DNA from: Anaerolineales bacterium
Lineage (GTDB): Bacteria; Chloroflexota; Anaerolineae; Anaerolineales; Villigracilaceae
Direction: 5' to 3'
Assembly (NCBI GenBank): GCA_015075275.1
Contig: JABTUU010000002.1
Location: forward strand, 868,001-932,000
Length of the DNA stretch: 64,000 nucleotides
In this document: piece after piece, positions 14,971 through 23,301 of the stretch
Numbering within the stretch: position 1 is the first letter of the stretch
Layout of the letters: each line of letters starts with the position of its first letter
Made by a program: the position numbers and the translations under genes
Notes under the pieces: generated by a model
Seen by the model: the letters and a program-made list of their open reading frames with translations, nothing else
What the model was told of the DNA's origin: nothing
The model's database searches: none

Positions 14971-15984
14971 ATGAAAAACCTCGACCCTCGCTACAACGAT
15001 ATTCCTAAAACTGAAATTCACGTTCATCTTGAAGGCGCGATACGCACGCAGACGATTATTGACATCGCGCGAGAATACGGTTTGAAACTGCCTTCGTATG
15101 AAGCGAGCGAGTTGGACCGTCGCATTAAAGTTTACGATCAATTGCGCGACTTGGAAACGGTGTTGAAAGCATTTGAGATATTTCAAAACAGCGTCGCTTC
15201 GCCGAAAGTCGTCGAACGCATCGCATGGGAGTTGTTTGAAGATTCGGCAAAGCAAAATATTAAACTGTTGGAGGTTCGCTTCTCGCCCGATTGGGCGTTC
15301 AGCGGACATAACCTGAATTGGGATGCCTGTCTCGAAGGGCTGTTGCGCGCTAAAGTCCGCGCCGAAAGCAAATTCGATATGGCGATCGGCTATATTGCCA
15401 TTACCTCGCGCAGCCGCGGACCTGAGTCGTGCGTCAAAACGGTGGACTGGGCGATTCGGCACAGAGAGCGCATCCCCGCCATTGACCTCGCCGACAGCGA
15501 GCGCGATTTCCCGTTGCGCGACTTCGTTCCTTCGATCCTGAAAGCCAAAGAAGCCGGGCTAAAGGTCACCATCCACACAGGCGAGGATACGCCCGCCTCG
15601 TTCGTCAAAGAGACGATTGAACTCGCCAGCCCCGACCGCATCGGTCATGGGATCCGCGCGATCGAAGATATGAAAGTTGTGGAACTTATCAAAGAGCGCG
15701 GCATCGCGCTCGAAGTTAATCCGTGGAGCAACTATCTAACCAACTCGGTGCGAACAATTGAGGAACATCCGCTCAAGAAATTGTTCGATCTCGGCGTGAA
15801 GACGACGATCAACTCCGACGACCCCGAAGTGTTGGAAACGAATCTCAATAACGAATACCGTATCGCGCATGAGGTCTTGGGTATGAGCATGGAAGAGATC
15901 GCTGTTTGCAATCGTTATGCATACGAAGCCTCGTTTATTCCTGAAGACGAAAAGAAAAGAGTCTGGCAGGCTTATTTTCAATGA
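14971..15984 (+). CDS. add: Adenosine deaminase
   Basis: Hydrolyses adenosine to inosine with Zn. A 337-residue protein with all family motifs: the metal site EIHVHLEGA, the substrate/metal segment VTIHTGEDT, the catalytic DRIGHGI, and NSDDPEV with the zinc-binding Asp pair. The ATG at 14971 fits the family N-terminus (PKTEIHVHLEG about 13 residues in). The related 6-aminodeoxyfutalosine deaminases share these motifs, so futalosine-pathway activity is not excluded. Its stop overlaps the Nudix start (ATGA). Confidence 0.9.
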   Translation: MKNLDPRYNDIPKTEIHVHLEGAIRTQTIIDIAREYGLKLPSYEASELDRRIKVYDQLRDLETVLKAFEIFQNSVASPKVVERIAWELFEDSAKQNIKLLEVRFSPDWAFSGHNLNWDACLEGLLRAKVRAESKFDMAIGYIAITSRSRGPESCVKTVDWAIRHRERIPAIDLADSERDFPLRDFVPSILKAKEAGLKVTIHTGEDTPASFVKETIELASPDRIGHGIRAIEDMKVVELIKERGIALEVNPWSNYLTNSVRTIEEHPLKKLFDLGVKTTINSDDPEVLETNLNNEYRIAHEVLGMSMEEIAVCNRYAYEASFIPEDEKKRVWQAYFQ

Positions 15985-16409
15985 CGCGCGCTCATTTTCC
16001 CGTTGCGGTGCATCTATTTTTCTTTCGCGAAGACTGCGTTCTGCTGTTGCGGCGTTTTAATACCGGCTTTGGAGACGGTCAATACAGCCTGCCGGCCGGG
16101 CATTTAGACGGCGGCGAAACGGTCAAAGAGGCGTGCATCCGCGAGGCGCTGGAAGAGATCGGCGTGCATATTGAAGAGTCGCATTTATCTTTTTCCGCGG
16201 TCATGCATCGTATGGAAGGCGACGAACGCGTGGACTTCTTTTTCATGGTCGAAGCATGGGAAGGCGAGCCGTTCAACGCCGAACCGAACAAATGCGACAA
16301 TTTATGTTGGGCGGAAATAAACGCTTTGCCTGTGAATGTGATTCCCTATGTGCGGCGGGCGTTAGAAAATTATCAAAAGGGCATTCAGTTTGACGATTAC
16401 TCGTCGTGA
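15981..16409 (+). CDS. Nudix hydrolase
   Basis: A 142-residue Nudix protein. The Nudix box GHLDGGETVKEACIREALEEIG spans about residues 37-58 and has the GX5EX7REUXEEXG pattern intact. A nucleotide-diphosphate substrate is likely but not specified by sequence. It is coupled to add by a 4-bp ATGA overlap, so the pair may act in nucleotide salvage or sanitation. Its 3' end overlaps the convergent diguanylate cyclase gene by 13 bp. Confidence 0.92.
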   Translation: MTRAHFPVAVHLFFFREDCVLLLRRFNTGFGDGQYSLPAGHLDGGETVKEACIREALEEIGVHIEESHLSFSAVMHRMEGDERVDFFFMVEAWEGEPFNAEPNKCDNLCWAEINALPVNVIPYVRRALENYQKGIQFDDYSS

Positions 16410-17842
16410 AGATAAGACGCTTTCTTTCGGCGGTTGTAATAAACGCCCTTGTTCTTATACATGTCGTCGTCGGCGAGGCTGACGAACTTCAACAGCGAGG
16501 CGCCCGGCGCGCTGGTGGACGCGCCGAGAGAAAAACTCAACGGCGGGTTGCGATAATATTTGTTGTTGATCGCCGTTAGCGCGTCTATACGCTCGATCAT
16601 TTCTTTTGATTTTTGCGCGTCTTCGCCGGGCAGAATAATGATGAACTCGTCGCCGCCAATGCGTGCCGCGATCATCTTGTCTTCAATACTGGCTTTCAAC
16701 ACTTCGGCGGCGCGGCGAATCAACTGGTCGCCCGCGCTGTGGCCGAACGAATCGTTGACCCGTTTCAATCTGTTCAGGTCTGCGATAATGAAACTGGTCG
16801 GGTCTATGCGGCTGGCTTCCAACTTGTGTAAAATTTCCTCGAAAAAGGCGCGATTGTACAAGCCGGTCATGGCGTCGTGCGTGCCGAGATAACGTAAGTA
16901 GTCCTCGGCTTTTTTGCGCGCGGTAATATCCTGCAAGGCGACCAAAACCCAGGCGAAATCGTTTTCGTGCCCCGGCATCAGCGTCCAATGTATATGGACG
17001 TTTACGGGTTTGCCGTGCAGCGAATAGTTGACGCTCTCGCGCTCGAAGTAGGTCTTGCCTTCCCACATGTCTACTAATTCGTTTTGAAAATGCTCCCCCA
17101 TATCGTCATGGAAAACTTCTTTCAGGTTTGCCAGCAGCGTTTCCTTGTCGGCGGCTTCAAATAAATCGAGCGTTTTCTGATTCACATCGAGGACGCGAAT
17201 CAGGTCTGTGAATTGGCGCACTGCCTCAGGATTCGCGGCGAGGTAGCGTTTCAGATCTGTAACGCCTTGCGCGCGCAACGCGTCGAATGCCTTTTTGATC
17301 GCGGTATAGTCTTCTTCCCACAGCGAGATGGGCGCATGTTTGAATAATTTTTGGGCGCGCGTTTCGGCTTTTTTCAGCGCGGTAATGTCTTCGATGGAAA
17401 CCATTACGCACGACCAATTCTCTGTGCATTCGGGTAAGATGCGCCAATACAGGCGGATGTGAAGCGCTTCGCCGCTTAGAGTGTAATTGATTCCTTCGCC
17501 GCTCCAGTCGCGTTTGCCGTTCCAGAGCGCCAGCAGTTCGTCGCGGAAGTGGAGGTCCATCTCGCCGCGAAAAATTGCGCCGAGATTGGAGATGAGCTCG
17601 TCCTGATTCTTCGCTCCGAACATTCGCAGCGTTTCAGCGTTGACGCGCTTGACCTTGATGCGTCGCATGCTGTCAGCGATTTCCTCAGGATGTTGATTGA
17701 GATAAGAGTTTAAATCTACAACGCCTTTCGCTCGCAAAGCGTCAAAAAAAAGTTTAATGGCGGAATAATCTTCTTCCCAGAGCGAGATCGGCGCGTATTG
17801 AAAGAGACTTTTGAAATGGCAGTCCAGCGCAGACTTGGGCAT
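16397..17842 (-). CDS. Diguanylate cyclase with two tandem PAS-type modules
   Basis: A 481-residue soluble signalling protein. Two homologous sensor modules begin FQYAPISLWEEDYSAIK (about residue 14) and FKHAPISLWEEDYTAIK (about residue 167), each ending in a PAC-like DITA(L/R)KKAE. They look like an internal duplication. The GGDEF domain follows: GTHDAMTGLYNRAFFEEIL, DLNRLKRVNDSFGHSAGDQL and the active-site RIGGDEF near residue 396. The inhibitory I-site position reads SIED rather than RxxD, so product inhibition is probably lost. No EAL or membrane domain is present. It should make cyclic di-GMP in response to a small ligand. Confidence 0.9.
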   Translation of the reverse strand: MPKSALDCHFKSLFQYAPISLWEEDYSAIKLFFDALRAKGVVDLNSYLNQHPEEIADSMRRIKVKRVNAETLRMFGAKNQDELISNLGAIFRGEMDLHFRDELLALWNGKRDWSGEGINYTLSGEALHIRLYWRILPECTENWSCVMVSIEDITALKKAETRAQKLFKHAPISLWEEDYTAIKKAFDALRAQGVTDLKRYLAANPEAVRQFTDLIRVLDVNQKTLDLFEAADKETLLANLKEVFHDDMGEHFQNELVDMWEGKTYFERESVNYSLHGKPVNVHIHWTLMPGHENDFAWVLVALQDITARKKAEDYLRYLGTHDAMTGLYNRAFFEEILHKLEASRIDPTSFIIADLNRLKRVNDSFGHSAGDQLIRRAAEVLKASIEDKMIAARIGGDEFIIILPGEDAQKSKEMIERIDALTAINNKYYRNPPLSFSLGASTSAPGASLLKFVSLADDDMYKNKGVYYNRRKKASYLHDE

Positions 17843-17936
17843 GGCGTTCTCCTTTAACGTATTATACAGCGAAGATCAAGAGAATGCTTGCGGCTCCTCT
17901 TCTGGGAGCGGTAGAAAAGGCGGCTAAAACGGAACT

Positions 17937-18800
17937 TCAATCTTCTTGCAACGTGGCTTCGCCGTGAGAGAGAGCGTAGAAACTCCTGCCGCTGTCGAAG
18001 ATGAAATCGGTGATGATATAGCCGCAAGCGAACGAAAATTCAAACGCTTCGCGCGCGAAGAAACGCCAGTCGCGGGCGAGCGGAAAATCGTCCGCTTTGA
18101 GCGACTCGAAGTCGGAAGGGATTTCAATCAAGGCGAGTTTGCCCTCAACTGAGGAGAAATGTTCGGGCGGACGCAACCAGCTTCCTGTTGCAGACGGAGC
18201 CGCGTAGAGAGGCTGCAGGTCCGCTTTTAGAAAATCGTCCAGCGTGAGCGGTTTTCGAGCGCGCGCGCCAAGCCGGCGTTCGACGCGACGCGTGTTAATC
18301 CACCAATCCATTTGAAAGCGGTCAGAGGGCAAGCCGGCGTTGAGACCGTCGCGCATAACGCCATATTCCGCACGACGATATACATTGCAGACTGCGCCAA
18401 GTTTGACGATATTGAAATGGGCGTTTCGGCTGAGCAACGGATCATAGGTCCAGGTGGCATGGTCGAGACCTTGATATCGGATCATCTGCCATTGCGCGCG
18501 CTTGAGCGTGAAGCCAATATTCGAATCGCGGTAGGCGGGAAGAATTCCCAGCATGTGCGAGCAATGTTTCGCGCGCGCACCATCCGGTGTGACGTCTAAG
18601 CCGGGGAAACCGAAGACGAAGCCGGTTAACTGCCCGTCTATGTACGCGCCGAGGACAAGTCCGCCGTTGTGAACGGCGGTCATTAGCACATGTACAGGAA
18701 CGACGTCGGTTTCGCTGCCAGGCCAGATTTCGCGCTGCAGGGTTTCGATGGCAATCATTTCTTCAGGAGTTTCGATCAATTTTATGATAGGGGCGGGCAT
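17937..18800 (-). CDS. GNAT-family acetyltransferase (COG3375-like)
   Basis: A 287-residue predicted acyltransferase. The N-terminal half has GNAT features: MIAIETLQREIWPGSETDVVP, YIDGQLTGFVFGFPGLD, and HSHMLGILPAYRDSNIGFTLKRAQW, which corresponds to the acetyl-CoA loop. The C-terminal half (WLRPPEHFSSVEGKLALIEIPSDF) resembles a set of conserved but uncharacterised two-lobed GNAT proteins. The substrate is unknown. Only 17 bp separate it from the SDR gene that precedes it on the same strand, so they are likely co-transcribed. Confidence 0.72.
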   Translation of the reverse strand: MPAPIIKLIETPEEMIAIETLQREIWPGSETDVVPVHVLMTAVHNGGLVLGAYIDGQLTGFVFGFPGLDVTPDGARAKHCSHMLGILPAYRDSNIGFTLKRAQWQMIRYQGLDHATWTYDPLLSRNAHFNIVKLGAVCNVYRRAEYGVMRDGLNAGLPSDRFQMDWWINTRRVERRLGARARKPLTLDDFLKADLQPLYAAPSATGSWLRPPEHFSSVEGKLALIEIPSDFESLKADDFPLARDWRFFAREAFEFSFACGYIITDFIFDSGRSFYALSHGEATLQED

Positions 18801-18817
18801 AGGCTAAACCTTCGTAT

Positions 18818-19750
18818 TTATTGTAATCGCAGGGATTCTTTCAGCCTTTGCCAAAGCGGTTTGCGGGCAAGATAGTTAAGCTGGTACGAAAAACGGGCCG
18901 GCATGAGACCAAAGATGCGCGTTAGGTTATCCACCGGGCAAGTGCGATTAGCTGAAATATAGTCCAGCCAAAATGAGGAAATATAGGCGCGTGGAAAGAG
19001 CGGATCTAACGCGTTGAATAACGCGTGCGTTATAGGAAGCGACAGCGGGAATAGCATGCGTTTAGCGTGGGCGGCGGACATCAGCGTCTCAATAATTTGA
19101 CGGAATGTAAAATATTCGCCGCCGCCGATCTCGTACGTCTCATTGAGCATTTCGGGGTCTTGCAACGCCCACAGTAACGCGGTGACAAGGTCTTCGACCC
19201 ACAATGGTTGAAGCAATGTGAGTCCGCCGCCGGGCAACGGAAAGAAAAGCGGAAATGCGCGCAATGCGGCGGTAAGCTCGTTCGTGAAGCGGTCTTCAGC
19301 GCCGAATACAACCGTGGAACGAACGATCGTATATGGCGTTCCGCTTTTACGGATAGCCTCTTCGGCAATGCCTTTGGCTTTGTGGACGGGAAACGCCGAA
19401 GCCCGGTTCGCGCCGACGTGGCTGAGGAACAGTAAGCGCTCCAGTCCGGCGTCTTTTGCCGCATCCGCAAGAATGCGCGTTCCCTCAACGTCGGTCGCTT
19501 GTAGATCGCCGCGCCGTCCATATCCCGCCGCGCTGGCAAGGTGAACCGCCTGACGCACTCCGCGCAAAGCGGCGCGCACGCCTCTCGCATCGTTGAGGCT
19601 GGCGACTGCCACCTCAACCGGCACGCCTTTGGGCAGGCGCGGCGAACTTGCGGAGGGGCGCAACAACACGCGCACTTCTTGTCCCGCTTCAGAAAAGTGA
19701 CGCACGAGCGCGCGACCGATGAATCCGGTCGCGCCGGTAATGAGAATCAT
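18818..19750 (-). CDS. NAD(P)-binding SDR-like epimerase (NDUFA9-like)
   Basis: A 310-residue atypical short-chain dehydrogenase. The dinucleotide-binding GATGFIGRAL is at the N-terminus. A gene-order block of family segments follows: VASLNDARGVRAALRGVRQAVHLAS, FLSHVGANRASAFPVHKAKG and YTIVRSTVVFGAEDRF. The classic YxxxK is replaced by the HKAK arrangement of NmrA/NDUFA9-like proteins. Substrate is unknown; homologues include nucleotide-sugar epimerases and electron-transfer complex subunits. Confidence 0.8.
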   Translation of the reverse strand: MILITGATGFIGRALVRHFSEAGQEVRVLLRPSASSPRLPKGVPVEVAVASLNDARGVRAALRGVRQAVHLASAAGYGRRGDLQATDVEGTRILADAAKDAGLERLLFLSHVGANRASAFPVHKAKGIAEEAIRKSGTPYTIVRSTVVFGAEDRFTNELTAALRAFPLFFPLPGGGLTLLQPLWVEDLVTALLWALQDPEMLNETYEIGGGEYFTFRQIIETLMSAAHAKRMLFPLSLPITHALFNALDPLFPRAYISSFWLDYISANRTCPVDNLTRIFGLMPARFSYQLNYLARKPLWQRLKESLRLQ

Positions 19751-19835
19751 AGAGGAAATTATAGCAGAGCCAAAACTGCCGATCGTCGTCTAAAAACGTT
19801 CGTGGTACACTGACGCTAATCGGCAACCGCCTACT

Positions 19836-20822
19836 ATGACCGCTTCTACTGCAACCGGCGTCGCTTGCGCCAACATCGCCTTTATCAAATATTGGGGCAA
19901 CCGCGATAATGATTTACGTTTACCTGTCAACGGCTCCATTTCAATGAATCTGGATGGGTTGGTTACTACAACGACGGTGACTTTCAACGCTTCGCAGCGC
20001 GATACGCTTGCGATCAATGGCGGCGAAATAACGGGCAAGGGTTTCGAGCGCGTTTCGCGCATTCTTGATCTCATCCGCGCAATGGCGAATATTAACGAAA
20101 AGGCAGACGTGATCAGCGAAAACAATTTTCCCGCCGGTGCGGGAATCGCCTCGTCCGCCTCGGCGTTCGCCGCATTGGCGTTGGCAGGGAGCAAAGCCGC
20201 CGGCTTAGATTTAAGCGAACGCGAACTTTCGCGCCTTGCACGGCGAGGATCGGGCTCGGCTTCGCGTTCCATCCCCGGCGGATTCGTCGAGTGGCAGGCT
20301 GGCGCGAACGCTGAAGATTCGTTCGCGTTCTCGATCGCTCCGCCGGCTCAATGGAATCTAGTGGATCTGGTCGCTATCGTCAGCGCCGCGCACAAAACGA
20401 CCGGCTCGACGGAAGGGCACGCGGTCGCTCCCACCAGTCCGCTTCAGGCTGCGCGCGTTAACGATACGCCGCGCCGGCTTGAGATATGCCGAACAGCCAT
20501 CTTGCAAAAAGATTTTAACGCGCTGGCATCTATCGTCGAATTGGATTCGGACATGATGCACGCGGTGATGATGACGTCTACTCCCGCGCTTCATTATTGG
20601 AAGCCCGCTTCGCTCGCGGTGATGACGGCTGTGCGCGCATGGCGAGCGGATGGACTTTCCGTCTGTTATACAGTGGACGCTGGCGCGAATGTGCATGTGA
20701 TCACGGTTGAATCGGAAGCGCGCGCCGTTGAAGGAAACCTGCGCGCGCTTGCCGGCGTGAACGATGTATTAATCGCGCGCGTAGGCGGCGCGGCAAGACT
20801 CGCAGCAAATGGTGATTCTTAA
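19836..20822 (+). CDS. Diphosphomevalonate or phosphomevalonate decarboxylase
   Basis: A 328-residue GHMP-fold decarboxylase making isopentenyl (di)phosphate in the mevalonate pathway. The N-terminus ANIAFIKYWGNRD, the phosphate loop NFPAGAGIASSASAFAAL, RRGSGSASRSIPGGFVEW and the VDAGANVHV segment with the catalytic Asp are all intact. In Chloroflexi, Roseiflexus has a paralogue shown to act on phosphomevalonate, so the precise substrate is left open. It stands alone with no other pathway gene in view. Confidence 0.85.
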   Translation: MTASTATGVACANIAFIKYWGNRDNDLRLPVNGSISMNLDGLVTTTTVTFNASQRDTLAINGGEITGKGFERVSRILDLIRAMANINEKADVISENNFPAGAGIASSASAFAALALAGSKAAGLDLSERELSRLARRGSGSASRSIPGGFVEWQAGANAEDSFAFSIAPPAQWNLVDLVAIVSAAHKTTGSTEGHAVAPTSPLQAARVNDTPRRLEICRTAILQKDFNALASIVELDSDMMHAVMMTSTPALHYWKPASLAVMTAVRAWRADGLSVCYTVDAGANVHVITVESEARAVEGNLRALAGVNDVLIARVGGAARLAANGDS

Positions 20823-20929
20823 GTAGCGATTCTGTGCACGGACATCACGGAAGAAGCAAAGGAAAACCGTACGATGAAATCCGTATCCAAAATATTTTAA
20901 TCGCAGCGATTCTCCGAGAGTCACTTAAT

Positions 20930-22189
20930 TTATCGCGTCGCTCGTTCCAACGCTTCGCCAAATTTTTCCAATTCTTCCAGCGTGTTGTAATGCACTGGTC
21001 CCACGCGAACCATGCCGCCGGCTTCGAGCAGACCCAAACGCTCCACGATCGCCAGCGCGTAATTATGCCCGTTCCAGACGTAAATATGCTCGTCGCCGAT
21101 CGCTTTTGCGAGCCGCTCGGGGTCTTTTCCTTTTACTGTAAATGAAACCGTCGGCACGCGCTCATCCAACCGGCTCGAATCGACGATGCCGTATATTCGG
21201 GTTCCCTGCGTCGCTTCCACGATCCCGATCAGTTTTCTAGATAATTCCATCTCGTATGCATGCATTGCAGACATGCCCTTCTTCAACTCCAATTTGCGTC
21301 CGCTGAAGCCTGCCCGCTCCCAGAGCGGCGCATACTCCGCCCCAAATTGTTTCCCCAGCCATTCGAAGTATTCTAACGCGCCGAGCACGCCTGCGATGCC
21401 TTCATGATTCTGTGTGCCGGTCTCAAATTTAGACGGCAGTTCGTTCGACGCCGGGCGCACCTTGTACGCTTTCAATTCGCTCAATAGGTCGAATTTTCCG
21501 TACAGCGCCGCCGCATGCGGACCGAAGAATTTATACGATGAACAAACTAGAAAATCGCAGTCAAGGTCTTGCACGTTAATGGGTCCGTGCGGCGCGTATT
21601 GCACCGCATCCACATAAGTGAGCGCGCCGGCTTCTTTTGCCATCTTTGTTAATGTCTTCGCCGGGTTGACCGTTCCCAATAGATTGGACGCGTATCCAAA
21701 CGCGGCGATCTTGGGTTTCTTTTCCAGCGCTTGCGCGAAACTATCCAGATCAAGCGTGCCGTCTTCCACGTCAAAATCTACCCAAAGCAGGTTGCAGCCT
21801 TTGTCTTCGGCGATCAGCATCCACGGCGAAATGTTTGCGTCATGATCCATGCGCGTCACGAGGATATTATCGCCGGCTTGTAAGCCCCGCGCCAGCGAAC
21901 GTGAAATGTGCAGGGTGAGCGTGGTCATATTGTTGCCGAAAATGATCTCTTCGGGACGCGAAGCGTTGAGGAAGTCCGCCATGGCGGCGTGCGCCTCATG
22001 TAGGGTCTCGTCAGATTTTCGGCTGGTCTTGAACTGCCCTCCATGGTTGGCGTTATTTTCAAGTAGATAACGGTTGATGCGGTCTAGGCTGGGTTTGGCG
22101 ATCTGGGTTCCGGCGGGGTTATCGAGAAAAATAGCAGGACGATCAAGCGCGGGAAACTGCTGACGTATAAGCTGGACATCGAACGACAT
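20930..22189 (-). CDS. Cysteine desulfurase-like aminotransferase class V protein
   Basis: A 419-residue PLP enzyme of the CsdA/NifS-like group (TIGR01976 type). Family segments are AIFLDNPAGTQIAKPSLDRI, NNMTTLTLHISRSLARG, MDHDANISPW, and the PLP lysine in CSSYKFFGPHAAALYG (about residue 220). A Cys-containing active-site loop of a true desulfurase is not evident, so the reaction is uncertain. The ATG at 22189 is chosen for AGAGGAG 9 nt upstream; an in-frame ATG at 22249 lacks one. It is divergent from the uspA-type gene. Confidence 0.82.
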   Translation of the reverse strand: MSFDVQLIRQQFPALDRPAIFLDNPAGTQIAKPSLDRINRYLLENNANHGGQFKTSRKSDETLHEAHAAMADFLNASRPEEIIFGNNMTTLTLHISRSLARGLQAGDNILVTRMDHDANISPWMLIAEDKGCNLLWVDFDVEDGTLDLDSFAQALEKKPKIAAFGYASNLLGTVNPAKTLTKMAKEAGALTYVDAVQYAPHGPINVQDLDCDFLVCSSYKFFGPHAAALYGKFDLLSELKAYKVRPASNELPSKFETGTQNHEGIAGVLGALEYFEWLGKQFGAEYAPLWERAGFSGRKLELKKGMSAMHAYEMELSRKLIGIVEATQGTRIYGIVDSSRLDERVPTVSFTVKGKDPERLAKAIGDEHIYVWNGHNYALAIVERLGLLEAGGMVRVGPVHYNTLEELEKFGEALERATR

Positions 22190-22228
22190 GTTTATACTCC
22201 TCTTATGGAATTCAAAATGCGGATACTG

Positions 22229-22234
22229 TATAAT
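22229..22234 (+). promoter_or_regulatory. -10 element for the universal stress gene
   Basis: TATAAT 29 bp upstream of the ATG at 22264. No good -35 element is seen at 16-18 bp. AAAGGAGG provides a strong ribosome-binding site. Confidence 0.4.
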
Positions 22235-22263
22235 GCAATTGTACATCACGAAAAGGAGGCGAT

Positions 22264-22686
22264 ATGTTCAATAATATTTTACTGGCTGTAGACGGTTCGG
22301 AGCATTCCCTGAATGCCGCGCGCAAGGCGGCGGAGCTCGCCCGGGTGTTAAAATCTAGCGAACTGCAAGTGGTTGTGGTTTATGACCCGATGCCGCCCGC
22401 CCTTGGCGACCCTGATTTTCAGATCGTTCTCAACGCTCGTCTTGAAGGCGCGCAAAAGATCTTGCAGAGCGCGACAGAGGCTATCGGTGAAATTCCCTCT
22501 AAAGTCAATGTCGAAGCGATCGCAGGCGACCCGGCTGAGTCTATTATCAGCATTGCTGAAACTCGCAAATGCGATCTGATCATAATGGGCTCGCGCGGAC
22601 TTGGACGTTTGGCTGGTTTGCTCTTGGGAAGCGCCAGTCAGAAAGTGGTCAGCCTGGCGCCTTGCCCTGTGCTTATTGTGCGCTAG
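22264..22686 (+). CDS. Universal stress protein (UspA family)
   Basis: A 140-residue single-domain Usp. It opens NNILLAVDGSEHSLNAARKAAELA and has the ATP-binding pattern GSRGLGRLAGLLLGSASQKVV, with the G-2x-G-9x-G(S) spacing intact, then ends in APCPVLIV. It is therefore likely an ATP-binding subtype. Its 3' end overlaps the convergent mobA gene by 14 bp. Confidence 0.93.
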   Translation: MFNNILLAVDGSEHSLNAARKAAELARVLKSSELQVVVVYDPMPPALGDPDFQIVLNARLEGAQKILQSATEAIGEIPSKVNVEAIAGDPAESIISIAETRKCDLIIMGSRGLGRLAGLLLGSASQKVVSLAPCPVLIVR

Positions 22687-23269
22687 CCGCTTCTTCGGCT
22701 TGGGCAAACTCTTCAGGTGTGTTGAGGTTCCAAAACGCGAGACCGCGCGGGTCGGCGGCTTGAATTTCAGCCGCCGTCAATGTGCGCGTCTGCGCTTGTG
22801 AGAGCCATGCAGTCGCCTTCCATTGCCTAGCGCGCAGAGCGGCTTCTACTATAGGAAGACAAGCGGCGCGACGATAGACTGCGTGGAATGGTTCGTAGCC
22901 TGCTTCTGTTTTTGGGATAACGACATCCGCCTCTTCCGCGATCAGCAGGCGCGTTGCGACCTCGATCAACTTCGCGCTGGCGAACGGCATATCGCATGCG
23001 ATGATCGCGACGATAGGTTGCGCGGCAGAAGCGATCGCAGTGTAGAGTCCGCCGAGGGCGCCGCGCCCCGCCTCAAGATCTCGAATGAGGCGCGCGCCGA
23101 GGAAGGCGAAATCTTCCGGATGATTCGTCGTTACGATAAGTTCATCCGCAATGGGGCGCAATCTCTTCGCGACGCGTTGGATAAGAGGTTCGCCTAAAAA
23201 AAGCTTGAGGGCTTTGTCTTCGCCCATACGCGCAGACGCGCCTCCAGCCTGTATACAAACCGTAAGCAT
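22673..23269 (-). CDS. mobA: Molybdenum cofactor guanylyltransferase
   Basis: Attaches GMP to molybdopterin to make the guanine dinucleotide form of Moco. A 198-residue protein with the nucleotidyltransferase start CIQAGGASARMGEDKAL, the Mg-binding IACDMPF, and EPFHAVYRRAACLPIVE. The ATG at 23269 is the natural start before TVCIQAGG; an in-frame ATG at 23308 would overlap the divergent amrS gene. The gene implies the presence of a molybdoenzyme in the organism, although none is in this window. Confidence 0.87.
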   Translation of the reverse strand: MLTVCIQAGGASARMGEDKALKLFLGEPLIQRVAKRLRPIADELIVTTNHPEDFAFLGARLIRDLEAGRGALGGLYTAIASAAQPIVAIIACDMPFASAKLIEVATRLLIAEEADVVIPKTEAGYEPFHAVYRRAACLPIVEAALRARQWKATAWLSQAQTRTLTAAEIQAADPRGLAFWNLNTPEEFAQAEEAASAQ

Positions 23270-23301
23270 GGGGGTATTATAAGAGCGAAAGCGAGGACGC
23301 C

